From assembly GCA_033782935.1 (NCBI GenBank), contig JAWQEG010000361.1, positions 202,001 to 266,000 of the forward strand: a stretch of DNA of 64,000 bases, in the 5' to 3' direction. A program made the translations under genes and the position numbers. Each line of letters starts with the position of its first letter. The first letter of the stretch is position 1. The notes beneath the pieces were generated by a model that did no database searches, was not told the origin of the DNA, and saw nothing but the letters and a program-made list of their open reading frames with translations. Shown here one piece after another: positions 57,301-63,694 of this stretch. This DNA comes from Petrolisthes cinctipes (taxonomy: Eukaryota > Arthropoda > Malacostraca > Decapoda > Porcellanidae).

Positions 57301-58662
57301 TTTGTATGAAACAATGAACTTGCTTATAAAATATATCTTCCTATTAAAAATAATCAATTGTGCAGATGGTTCAACAAGACAGAGTTTGTATCTACACTGA
57401 TAGCAAGGTCAGTACCATTTAGCATTACTAGACAATCACAACACACACTGACTATAGAGCAAAACATGAGTTCACTATTTTACAGTCACATTGGAAAACA
57501 TTTCTGTACAGTAAAGTCTCACTTCTCGCCAACTTTCATCTCACCACCTCTGTCCAAATCTCCCAAATCGCAACTCTCACCAGCATCCTGACCCACATAC
57601 AATATAACTTTGGCTTCTTACCAAGGAAGGACAAGGCTTTTTGATGCTGTTGTTGTTGGCCTCTGACAATGGGTGCTTCTCTTGGCTGGGTGACCTCCCA
57701 ACTCCCTCCACTACTTGTGATAAGCCTGGAGGGGAAAGTGAAGAATTAGTACTTTATCATAAATAAAAGTTGCTATAGGTGTGACAGGATACAAAAAATG
57801 GCATGCATATTTTTCCGTGTCTCTTCCATACAAAATATGATTGCATCCTCTACATTCACTCTCCATTTCTATGTAGTGGCTATACTGTACATACAGAATA
57901 GGAAAATTATGTAACAACGAGCCTGTTTCAGCAAGTACCTTATATAGGTGATACTAATGGATAAATGTATATAAATCATAGCTTTTGGAGGTACTGGATG
58001 TTTCCATCTCATGGAAAAACTTGTCCAAAATTCTAATATGAAAATACAAATACCATAATCACCAATACTTAAAGGGTTAATGGAGTAATTCATGTTTGGT
58101 ACATTAGAGTGCCTTGTTTCCTCCAAAGTATGACAGAAAAAAGGACCAGATGAACAAAATTAATGGTGGCCTGTTGCTTGGAATAGTTCAGAGAAATTGG
58201 TTGCTCCAGATTTACTAACATTGCATTTCCCCCTTCAGTGACATGACTATACTGTGTTGCATCTGTTACATTATCATTTAGCTACTTAACCATTTTGACA
58301 CAGGGATATCCAACTACTTTACTAGATCTAAATAGTTTCATGGCCTTCAAGCAGTTGTGAAAATAATGCATTCTACATGACAAAAGAAGGAATGCATTGC
58401 AATACTTCTCTTAAGTCTGAGAAACAATCATGTGCAGTTTAGATAATACAAAAAAGACTACAGTAGTATGGTGATAACTGTATTTTTACATGCCTTATTA
58501 TAGTATTAGTCCATTCTGTTAAAGAAGTTAGTCTGGCCAGGTAGGTAAAACAAACAATGATAATACTGTACAAAAATCCTCAGACTGACCTTCATTCCTT
58601 TCCATAGTGACACAACCAGGAGAATCCAAAAGGTATGGCTGGAAGTGTGAGGGATCTGATTT
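35411..58662 (-). CDS. SLF1: SMC5-SMC6 complex localization factor 1 (SLF1/ANKRD32), N-terminally incomplete, 17 exons
   Basis: Exons in transcription order: 58662-58590, 57725-57622, 57288-57187, 56258-56157, 55213-55112, 54168-52954, 51598-51476, 48537-48332, 47445-47301, 44294-44174, 42661-42531, 40177-40127, 38866-38782, 38578-38354, 36827-36708, 36106-36009, 35914-35411. All junctions are GT-AG and in phase; the sum is 3507 nt, 1168 residues plus stop. Residues 1-530 are Ser/Lys-rich and probably disordered. About 535-810 correspond to the NSE5-like region of SLF1, including a HPP...YYLEVL motif near 587-601. Residues 853-1001 are ankyrin repeats, and a 167-residue tail follows. SLF1 links RAD18-marked damage to SMC5/6 through its N-terminal BRCT pair, which is absent here and must lie upstream. 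Intron-borne transposons sit in many introns. Identification rests on remembered family features and domain order. Confidence 0.87.
36009..36106 (-). CDS. SLF1: SLF1 exon 16, end of ankyrin domain
   Basis: Reads LLEDTDQLGRSALDMAKSAE then RILLNQYMD; donor GTGAGT, phase 0 out. Confidence 0.88.
36708..36827 (-). CDS. SLF1: SLF1 exon 15, ankyrin repeat 3
   Basis: TPLQDAVVNNHIGTAKLLLD is an ankyrin repeat. Phase 1 in, phase 1 out; donor GTAAGA. Confidence 0.88.
37174..38323. mobile_element. Tigger/pogo-type TIR element, 1150 bp (family T3)
   Basis: The left end CAGTGGGATCTAGCATCTAG matches the complement of the right end TAGTAGGATCTCGCATCTAG; TA flanks both sides. Subterminal copies of CTAGCGAA occur at both ends, and two interior stretches (37500-37640 and 38060-38190) are related. 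It lies in the SLF1 intron after exon 14. No transposase. Confidence 0.75.
38354..38578 (-). CDS. SLF1: SLF1 exon 14, ankyrin repeats 1-2
   Basis: ETMLMRECMRNNVERVRLLL, PGLDIN, then GWTALHEASLRGHEEVVKCL: two ankyrin repeats. The donor GTATAG after IKR fits the phase of exon 15; an earlier donor is possible. A TIR element ends 30 bp past the exon end. Confidence 0.85.
38782..38866 (-). CDS. SLF1: SLF1 exon 13
   Basis: Reads KKNGELPVMKIPGLPRIG... and NKRNLKG, ending in phase 1 at GTAATT. The NKRN(x)KGET phrase shared with exon 14 is the typical lead-in to the first ankyrin repeat. Confidence 0.85.
38930..39090 (-). mobile_element. TTAA-type short MITE copy (family M1)
   Basis: Reverse orientation: CTGATTCCTCAAAACTATTC, CAGGCCACCATTATTTTCG, TTTGGAGGAATCGAGGCACT, ending TACCCCCTTAA. 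Confidence 0.8.
39221..39663 (+). other. GC-rich open frame of unknown origin
   Basis: An open frame runs through a sharply GC-richer island (REAPSPSLDGYV...FRGFPPLQEV upstream of 39301, then a Ser/Arg/Pro-rich segment ending SVIQDSFLHL at TAG 39661). It sits in an SLF1 intron on the opposite strand, followed by an (AT)n tract. Composition and low order resemble a retroelement gag-type fragment, but I cannot identify it. Confidence 0.4.
39680..39713. repeat. (AT)n microsatellite
   Basis: Uninterrupted AT dinucleotides. Confidence 0.95.
40127..40177 (-). CDS. SLF1: SLF1 exon 12 (51 bp micro-exon)
   Basis: 17 codons, MDFFVALNTHQKTTSKQ, with acceptor TTAATTTTCAG and donor GTAAGA; phase 0-0. 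Skipping would keep the frame. Confidence 0.75.
40178..41063. other. SLF1 intron sequence
   Basis: GC-richer patch near 40860-40960 (CTACACCTGCGGTGCTCCAC; TGAAGCTAGTTTGGGCGG). The motif CCCAAACTAGCTTCATATTT at 42253-42272 is its inverse, so 40905-42290 may be the arms of an older element containing the Tigger-like insertion. Otherwise unremarkable. Confidence 0.4.
41064..41691 (+). mobile_element. Tigger-like transposon deletion derivative, 628 bp (family T1)
   Basis: TIRs start CAGTCGACCCTCGCATGAGC at the left and, on the complement of the right end, CAGTCGACCCTCGAATGGGC. TA flanks both sides (41062-41063 and 41692-41693). It retains a transposase N-terminus (separate entry) but lacks the DDE core, so it is non-autonomous. 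Confidence 0.93.
41306..41596 (+). pseudogene. Truncated Tigger transposase, CENP-B-type HTH only
   Basis: A 96-codon frame from ATG 41306 starts MPPKPTITTKKKRVTL, followed by a pipsqueak/CENP-B N-terminal helix-turn-helix (KLEVVWKLEKG, ARITEEYGISKHSVSDIKKA). In intact Tigger/pogo transposases this binds the TIRs. The CENP-B DNA-binding second domain and DDE catalytic domain are gone; the frame runs out in unrelated residues. The surviving domain is uninterrupted. Confidence 0.88.
42333..42525 (-). mobile_element. Family T2 MITE copy, partial
   Basis: Contains CACTCAGTCCCTCATTGAAG, CAAATGTTTTCCCAG and ends TATATCGAGGGAATAAATAC then TGTA. Its right end is only a few bases from the SLF1 exon 11 donor. 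Confidence 0.65.
42531..42661 (-). CDS. SLF1: SLF1 exon 11
   Basis: Phase 1 entry (Asp codon), reads SVTVQLIQELPSPWIKAVIS and ends FLRDI before GTAAGT. Part of the helical region between the NSE5-like domain and ankyrin repeats. Confidence 0.85.
42767..43165 (-). mobile_element. RTE-like LINE 3' end
   Basis: Minus-strand phrases NTLRWFVHLECM, ERLVKRVYKSEVEG and GRGRPRV match the family C-terminus. The end carries TATCTATCTATTG, the ATAG-type tail. Located in an SLF1 intron. Confidence 0.75.
43190..43272 (+). mobile_element. Short MITE relative
   Basis: TTCTGATTCCTCCTGACTATG, AAACAAGCTACTTCCATA and GGTGGGGTTTCGTGGCAA match the copy at 22728-22835. Confidence 0.5.
43375..43540 (+). mobile_element. 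TTAA-type short MITE copy (family M1)
   Basis: TTTGGTACATTAACTTGATT, TCCTGTTGCTTGGAATAGG and TACCCCCTTAATTAA. The left end is eroded. Confidence 0.7.
43588..43760 (+). mobile_element. Family T2 MITE copy, right-truncated
   Basis: Begins CAGTAATCCCTCGATATGAG after TA and contains TAAATTTAGCACTATTTTTT and AAATGAAGTGGTGGATACAA, then loses the right TIR. Confidence 0.7.
43943..44097 (+). mobile_element. TTAA-type short MITE, best copy (family M1)
   Basis: TTAA at 43939-43942 and 44098-44101 flanks a 155-bp element starting GGGGGTAATACACATTTGG and ending ACTGCCCCCC. The G-run/C-run form short TIRs, and CCTCCAAAGTAT / TTTGGAGGAAGC form an internal inverted pair. TTAA targets are typical of piggyBac-type transposases; the source is not in this window. 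Confidence 0.85.
44174..44294 (-). CDS. SLF1: SLF1 exon 10
   Basis: Reads QLVTLLVEMAWRFGRSSFLP..., ends in phase 1 at GTAAGT. A SINE ends about 30 bp upstream of its acceptor (TTTTATAG), a short pyrimidine tract. Confidence 0.85.
44325..44638 (-). mobile_element. tRNA-derived SINE
   Basis: On the minus strand the 5' end reads GGGGAGGTGGCCGAGTGGTT, a tRNA-Ser/Leu-like A-box region, followed about 45 bp later by a B-box-like AGATCGATTTC. A non-tRNA body follows, ending CCCGTGTCGGAACATATATG. It lies in the SLF1 intron upstream of exon 10. Confidence 0.8.
44640..45084. other. SLF1 intron sequence
   Basis: Contains a short GGTTAGGTTAGGTTGGGTTA run at about 44891-44910. Otherwise nothing recognised. 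Confidence 0.4.
45085..46128 (-). mobile_element. 3' end of a Jockey-like LINE (family L2), split by a hAT-like element
   Basis: 45085-45274 and 46106-46128 match, in the same orientation, the copy at 58985-59544: CTGTCTGGCCRARCAGCC, CTCCTGAGGAAGGCCATGGC and CATCCCGG. The family's C-terminal zinc-knuckle-like CPGC...H segment is cut by the insertion. Confidence 0.8.
45275..46105. mobile_element. Non-autonomous hAT-like element, 831 bp
   Basis: TIRs CAAGGCTGGTAGTACTGTAC and its near-exact complement at the right end, ending CTACCAGCCTTG. The flanking 8 bp are CATCCCGG and TATCCCGG, duplicated relative to the uninterrupted LINE at 59.17 kb. Many TACGGTAC motifs cluster near both ends, as transposase-binding subterminal repeats do. 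Confidence 0.9.
46133..46422 (+). mobile_element. RTE-like LINE 3' end
   Basis: Reads RVKRNTLRWFGHVERMQ, KKVYGSEVVGPGVRGR, then frameshifted to the CRGH region and GGCGTCAGAGCTAGATAGATA tail. Confidence 0.85.
46425..47270 (+). mobile_element. Decayed Jockey-like LINE reverse transcriptase
   Basis: Plus-strand fragments in shifting frames show RT landmarks: IPKPNKG, a QHGF-type segment, SFDAISHDKLINEIY, IKRWLANYLTGRQ, NIVPQGSV. Stops and shifts throughout. Orientation opposite to the L2 3' end at 45.1 kb, so it is a separate insertion, perhaps of the same family. Confidence 0.7.
47301..47445 (-). CDS. SLF1: SLF1 exon 9
   Basis: Starts after GGTCACCAG with one base completing a Gly codon, reads DEVRKLLMWQVFLG...LLNKWVRML and ends at GTAAGC, phase 0. 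A LINE remnant abuts its donor side. Confidence 0.8.
47446..48331. other. SLF1 intron sequence
   Basis: Nothing recognised. Confidence 0.4.
48332..48537 (-). CDS. SLF1: SLF1 exon 8
   Basis: Starts EERQGNYRAWDFVHNVL after CTTGCAG, ends MKRFTSG with the last codon split (GTAAGC donor). Alternative upstream acceptors exist, but this one fits the phase of exon 7. Confidence 0.85.
49000..51344 (+). mobile_element. RTE-like LINE, 3'-truncated with internal poly-A
   Basis: Frame-shifted but well preserved. An endonuclease (EEP) domain spans about 49050-49840 (GDMNGKVG, YTWRRRD, IDYIAVDERL), a linker follows, and the RT domain lies at about 50510-51310 (GGFRKGRGCVDQ, FMDLEKAYNRVD, GLRQGCVMSPWLF, FADDTVL, KVNVGKSKVMVF). 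It then ends in 34 A residues (51311-51344) exactly where other copies continue. It lies antisense in the SLF1 intron between exons 7 and 8. Confidence 0.9.
51476..51598 (-). CDS. SLF1: SLF1 exon 7
   Basis: 41 codons, phase 0-0. Contains LMLHPP and LYYLEVLKC, the best-conserved NSE5-like signature. The poly-A end of an inserted LINE lies 131 bp downstream in the next intron. Confidence 0.88.
51599..52953. other. SLF1 intron sequence
   Basis: Contains the dispersed GGGTCACACTCAC / TTGGTGAAAGGAGCC repeat at about 52130-52340 (compare 34.1 and 34.7 kb) and a GC-richer patch at 52480-52760. No further exon recognised. Confidence 0.4.
52954..54168 (-). CDS. SLF1: SLF1 large exon 6 (405 codons)
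   Basis: Starts EENGMTINKVSLRNFRLSD after TTTTTCTGCAG and ends KTLIFE before GTAAGT. Most of it is Ser/Lys/Asp-rich low-order sequence; the last 60 residues (YTTLFTYPPAHIMGNLL) begin the conserved NSE5-like region. The 5' segment is the source of the hybrid-exon 5' halves. Confidence 0.88.
54389..55021. mobile_element. Tigger/pogo-type MITE, 633 bp (family T4), copy 1
   Basis: TA-flanked; begins CAGTAAAGTCTCACTTCTCG, and the complement of its right end begins CAGTAAAGTCTCACATCTCG. Subterminal CTCGCCA motifs recur. On the minus strand, GGTGGTAGAGCGATCG and, 37 nt on, GGTTCTATTC resemble tRNA A and B boxes. Confidence 0.88.
55112..55213 (-). CDS. SLF1: SLF1 hybrid exon, copy 1 (102 bp)
   Basis: 34 codons, phase 0-0, identical in coding sequence to copy 2. 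The acceptor side matches exon 6 and the donor side matches exon 2. Confidence 0.78.
55434..56066. mobile_element. Family T4 MITE, copy 2 (633 bp)
   Basis: Same position within the duplicated unit as copy 1; it was copied with the host intron, not inserted anew. Confidence 0.88.
56157..56258 (-). CDS. SLF1: SLF1 hybrid exon, copy 2 (102 bp)
   Basis: Exactly 1045 bp from copy 1 at the corresponding position. Same protein sequence as copy 1, intact splice sites, phase 0-0. Confidence 0.78.
56479..57096. mobile_element. Family T4 MITE, copy 3 (618 bp)
   Basis: As copy 2 but with a 15-bp deletion near the right end. Confidence 0.88.
57187..57288 (-). CDS. SLF1: SLF1 hybrid exon, copy 3 (102 bp)
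   Basis: 34 codons, acceptor TTTTTCTGCAG and donor GTAAGA intact, phase 0-0. It begins EENGMTIKK and ends KPCPSL. Reads RNFRGLSEA where the other copies have RNFRRLSEA. Confidence 0.78.
57509..57582. mobile_element. Family T4 MITE remnant
   Basis: Starts CAGTAAAGTCTCACTTCTCG and keeps only the left edge and AAATCGCAACTCTCACC before rejoining the intron sequence shared by all units. Confidence 0.85.
57622..57725 (-). CDS. SLF1: SLF1 exon 2, source of the 3' half of the hybrid exons
   Basis: Strong acceptor (CTTTCCCCTCCAG), phase 2 entry, donor GTAAGA. Ends with LSEANNNSIKKPCPSL, identical to the ends of the three hybrid exons. Its 5' half (VVEGVGRSPSQEKHP) is unique. Confidence 0.8.
57726..58071. 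other. SLF1 intron sequence
   Basis: Nothing recognised. Confidence 0.4.
58072..58236 (+). mobile_element. TTAA-type short MITE copy (family M1)
   Basis: AAGGGTTAATGGAGTAATTC, TTTGGTACATTAGAGTGCCT, GGTGGCCTGTTGCTTGGAAT, ending CATTTCCCCCTT. Confidence 0.75.
58590..58662 (-). CDS. SLF1: SLF1 exon (first one visible)
   Basis: Acceptor TTCCTCCACAG, frame KSDPSHFQPYLLDSPGCV..., donor GTCAGT, ending in phase 1. The donor is slightly non-consensus. Upstream DNA is LINE sequence, so the previous exon lies beyond at least 5 kb of intron. Confidence 0.7.
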
Positions 58663-58984
58663 CTGTGGAGGAATATTTAAATCACAATATGTCTATCTAC
58701 CTATCTATCTATAGCTCTGACGCCTTGTTCCCTCCAGGAACTCCCCCCAAGGAGGTAGCCACGGCAGAAGTGTCTCCAGTTTTCCCTGTTCCAACACTCC
58801 CTACTTACTTGGTCCAGCCCTACTCTGCCTCTCATGTTTCTCTCCTTTACATACTCTTCCACTCTGTTCTGCCATTCAACCAGGGGTCTGCCTCTCACAC
58901 CAGGTCCCACAACTTGACTTCCATACACCTTCTTTACAAACTCCTCACCTTGCATTCTCTCCACATGTCCAAACCATCTCAGTG

Positions 58985-59544
58985 TTGTTGTTGTTGTTGT
59001 TCCTCAAGCTGTCTGGCCGAGCAGCCCCAAGCTCCTGAGGAAGGCCATGGCCTGAACCGGGCTTTCCCACAGTGCCCTCAGAGAGTGTATGTTGTGTTGT
59101 TGGCGAGTGTGGTTGTGTGCGTTGCAGTCTTCAATAATGTGTTTAATAGAATAGGGTGCTGTGTTGCATCCCGGACAGGCATCCGCAATGGCTCCATCCA
59201 GCCTCTTCTGATATGTCAGAAGGGCCGGGTGGTGGCCACACCGCAGCCTGGCCAGGTGGACTCTGTCCTCACAGGGAAGGGAGGATTCGGATGGGTGGAT
59301 GTCAGGAGGTCGTGCATGCAGCTGAGTGTTGTTTTTGAGTGTTTGGATGGATTGATGAGTGATTTGAGTATGGATGTGTTTCTGGAGATTGGTTTGGGGT
59401 GGGCAGGGTGTAAGAGATGATAGTATTTGTGTATGGTATCGTGTACTGGGTGTTGTTTTGATGTTCCTTGGCATGTGTGGGTGTTGTGCCATGTAGTGTA
59501 GTGGATGGTGTGGGTTTGTGGAGTGTATTAAGCTTCACTCTCTC
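58985..59544 (-). mobile_element. 3' end of a Jockey-like LINE (family L2) inserted in the RTE copy
   Basis: An intact frame (59004-59492) carries the typical C-terminus of such elements: LARLRCGHHPALLTYQKRL, CPGC...H...C, LWESPVQAMAFLRSLGLL. It ends in an (AAC)n tail at 58984-59003. It splits the RTE sequence at AATACACT/ACACT, a short target duplication. Confidence 0.85.
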
Positions 59545-59877
59545 AACCACTCCACATTCATTACCAATTGCCTTCTCACTCATACCACATCTCTCATTAC
59601 TCTCTCCATCCCACCTAGAAATCCACGTGCTCCTCTCAAGTAACTCATTTCCACTGCATCTATTCTAGATTGATGAGCCCTACTCCATGTCCATGTCTCT
59701 GACGCATATGTCAGTGTTGGCAGAATTATACTATTTCGTAGTCCCCTTTTCACTTCCATACTCACACTTCTACCCTTCATAATCCTCCCAAGTGATCCTA
59801 TGACCTGTTTACCCCTCATTGCTCTCTCCCTAATTTCTCTTTCCATACTTCCATGTTTACACAGAACTGTACCCAGG

Positions 59878-60845
59878 GCCGGTACTTATAAAGCACTAAG
59901 TCTTCGTCTTAGCACTATGATTCTCTCCTAAGCCCTCAAGATGACAGATAAGTCCTAAATCCATAAGAATTAGCCATAAGTCCTTATGTCTCGTCACACC
60001 TCTCGTCTTAGCTAAATCTGGGTCCGGGGGTGTCTTAGGGGCTTAAGATTTTGTCATAAGCATCCAAAAGTGTGTGGATCCCGTAGAAATCATGAAATTA
60101 GTTTCCGCCACTCCCCGCCAAGGCATAAACACTGCAGTAGCCTTCACCGAGTACAGAGTGACAAGAATTACTAACATGAATGCACCTATACGTACAGCTA
60201 TATTATCAAAATTACAGTTGCTAGTTATAAAAATGTTGCCATAACACAAAGCAAAATTTGCTTTCATATCAAATAAAATTCAGAGCAAATCTAGATATAA
60301 TATACAATTAAAAAAATAATTAGGCTATAGTTGTGAATATATTTTTAATATAACGACCCCCGATGGGAAAAATCTGTAGATTTAGCCTATTTTAAAACCA
60401 ATACCTGAAAATCTAAAATCAGGCTCAAAATCTGTAGATCTACAGATAAATCTTTAGATCTGGCAACACTGCTAGTAAGTTCTTTGGGTTTGTGTTTGTT
60501 TACAATTGCCTCGGTAGTCGGTATGTCTTGTCCATAAATTTTAGTTACACACAATTTTTTTGCATTATTCTATGCATTGCTCATAAAAAAAGTATAATAT
60601 TATGCAAACCATTATTTAAAAACACATTTTCACTGTTTTTCTTTATCTATTTCTTTAAATTATAACAATATTACAAAAAATGGTTTGCTACAATTAGCAG
60701 TTAGCTGTTTCAGCAGTCTATGATTTTCACCCAGCTAAGTCTCGTGTTAGGATGGAGACTTAGTGCTTAGGACAGGAAAGTTATGTCTTAATCTTAAATA
60801 GGACGAAGTTTATGATAAAATTATAAATGCTTTATAAGTACCGGC
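59878..60845. mobile_element. TIR element of 968 bp inserted in the RTE copy
   Basis: The ends GCCGGTACTTATAAAGC are exact inverted repeats. Flanks CCCAGG and CTCAGG are probably a target duplication of the RTE codons for YLGT. AAGACGAAGWCTTAG-like subterminal motifs occur at both ends. Superfamily uncertain; no transposase. Confidence 0.88.
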
Positions 60846-63694
60846 TCAGGTACTTAAACTCCTTCACTTTCTCCATCCTCTCACCCCTCAGAGTTATTTC
60901 ACACTTAGTCCCAGTTGGTACTCTCACTCTGTAAGGTGTAGCAAAGTCAATCATTTCAGTTTCTGCTCTCTCAAATACCATCATTTTACTTTTACCAACA
61001 TTCACCTTCAGTTTCATTCATTTACACAGATTGAAACTCGTCCACCACTCTCTGTAACTCACTTTCACTCTCACCCATCAACTCAGTGTCATCCACAAAC
61101 AAACTTGCCACCAAGGACCAATTTCCTTCATTCAGCCTCAACTCTGCCCCCAGGCCATTTCCTTTGGCTTTCATCTCTCTCATACATCCATCCATATATA
61201 TATTGAACAGCCATGGTGACATAACACATCCCTGTCTCAGCCCTACACTAATATTAACACTCTCACTTAGATCACCCTCTACCCGTACACATGCTTTTGC
61301 ATCTGCATAAAAAGCCTCAATGCCTTTCAGCAAAGGCCCCCCAACACCATAAATCCTCAACAACCCTATCATATGCCTTCTCCAAGTCCATGAAGCATAC
61401 AACTTGCTACCCTTCCCAATATATTTCTCCACTGTTGATTTTTATGCAAATATCTAGTCCACACATCCTCTACCCTTTCTGAACCCTCCCTGCTCCTCAC
61501 TAACTTTATTCCCTGTTACTTCAATCAGTCTCTCAGTAAGAACCTTCCCATACACCTTCCCCAGTACACTAAGAAGGCTTATTCCCTTATAGCTACCACA
61601 CTCATCCTTACTTCCCTTACCCTTATACAAAGGTACAATTATGGCTCTCCTCCAATCTTCTGGCACCTCTTCCTGCCTCCACGCCAATGTGCATTTATGC
61701 AACATCCACTCCACCACTTCTTCCCCCCCACACCTCAACATCTCTGCAGTTATCCCATCCACCCCCGGTGCCTTTCCCATTGCTTTCCTAACCTCTTCCC
61801 TTCCTAATTCTCCCTGTACATCCTGTCGTCTACCACCTGCTTCCATCCCCATGCATGTCACCACCGCCTCCCCTCCCATCCCCTCATTCATCAAACCGAT
61901 CAAAATGCCTCTTCCACACTTCTTTCACTTCCTCACTTCTACTCACAGTATCTCCATCCTCTATCTTCATTCTCACGCTACCAGCCTTTCCTTCTCCTCT
62001 TTCTCTTTTAAACTCCTTCCAGAATAATTTCTTGTTTTCTTTAAACTTTTCACTCAGTTTCCTACCAAACTCCTCATCCACTCTCCTTTTACTCTCACTC
62101 ACCGTCCTCTTACACTCATTGTATTATCTCTTCCATCTCTCTTTCACTTCCTCTGGCACATTTCTCTGCAGGGTTCTCCTGAAAGCCTTCCTCTTATTCT
62201 CTACTGCATCCTTCACTTCTTCAGACCACCATGCACTCCCTTTCTTCCCCCTGTTTTGTACTTTGTACCCCACCACTTCTGCTGCTGTCCTACACACTAA
62301 AGTTTTGAATGTTTCATACACATCATTCACTCCCACTCCCTCCTCTATCCCCATCCTTACATCCCCCAGCACTTCACCCACCTTCCTCTTTATATTCCTC
62401 CCTATACTCTGCTTCATCTAATTTCCCACTAGCCACCTCCCTCCTGTTCCTCACCCCTTCATCCCTCCTACCATATTCCCACGTAACTCTATCCTTCATC
62501 CTTACCAACACCACAAAATGGTCGGAGCATTGGATCATTCCTTTCACCACTTTTGTATCAATCACATCCTTCCTTAACCTTTCATCCACGGCCACATAAT
62601 CAATCAAACTCTTCTGCTCTCCTCTTTCATCCCTTCTCCTCCATGTATAACTGTGGATCATCTTGTGCTGAAAGAAAGTGTTTGCCAAGAACAATCCCCT
62701 CTCAGCACAGACATCCACCAGATACTCACCATTCCCATTTACCCACAATACTTCCCACTTCCTCACCTCCCACCTTTCCATTCATATCTCCCATCATCAC
62801 CACTCTCCTTCCATTATCAATCTTTCTTAGACACCCATTTTATTCCTCCCCAAACACTCTCATCCTCTCTCTCCCTGTCTTACTCTTTTCATTCACTGGT
62901 ACATATGCACACACCCACACATACTTCACCATGCCAATCTTTCCAGTCTATACAATCCTTGACCCATTCCACCCATGTCCATCCACTCCCTTCCATACCC
63001 ACGGAGACACCAACAGCACACACCCTTCCTTCCCTCTTCTCATTCATACCCTTCCATACTACTCCTCCCTCCATTCCCTCCCACAGTCCACTCTCCCTTC
63101 CCTCCTTACACTCAACCACTCTACATCCCTTCACATGTGTCTCCGTCACTCCCATCACATCCACTCTTCCTTTCTTGAAACATTTTACAATCTCTCGTCT
63201 CTTGGTCCTAATCTGTCATTTCATTCACATTTACAGTTACTACTCTCATACAATCCCTCTTCCCAACTCCCTCTATAGGGCAGCCCGGAGACTCCCCCCC
63301 ACCAGTAGCCATAGCCGTCCACTCCCCCATTGGGGGGCCACTGATGGCTGGCAAGGCCAATGCAGTGCTCATTCCTGGAGGGACACGGGCCGTCGGCATT
63401 GTCAAAGCTAAAAAAACACGGTCATAAATTAAAAAATTTACAAAATATAAAAACATGCTAAAAACATACAAGAGATTAAAATCTAAAACACTAAAATCAC
63501 TAAAATACAATAAAAACCTTAAAATCTATATGTGGGGAAAGCTAATTCTCAACCCCACACCACCTTCCCCTTTGGCTCCACCTCCTAAGTGGATAAAATA
63601 AAGATAAAAATAGGAGGTGTACCCCTGAGGTCACCACTTGGAGGCGGGGTAAGGCTTACCAACCCTTCCTGGGGAGGGGTAGGTCACATCTTTC

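Larger units (their letters stand above)
54169..57621. repeat. Tandem exon-plus-intron duplication in SLF1 (units of 1045, 1045, ~1030 bp and a partial)
   Basis: Corresponding points: hybrid exons at 55112, 56157 and 57187, and MITE starts at 54389, 55434, 56479 and 57509. The 15-bp shorter unit lacks ATTTCGAATCTCGCC at its MITE end. The fourth copy of the intron keeps only about 70 bp of MITE. Units 2 and 3 are closest; unit 1 differs at more sites. Confidence 0.92.
58690..63690 (-). mobile_element. RTE-like LINE with two nested insertions
   Basis: From right to left: 5' leader (about 63230-63690), endonuclease (62374-63164, broken), linker, RT domain (61022-61903: EEQGGFRKGRG, SVGLRQGCVMSPWLF, VDDTEL with the family's FADD altered to FVDD), fingers/thumb (60846-61017), then after a 968-bp insertion the SETWTW segment (59580-59870), and after a second insertion the WFGHVERM-like end (58700-58984) with an ATAG-type tail. 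Several frameshifts; inactive. Confidence 0.85.
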
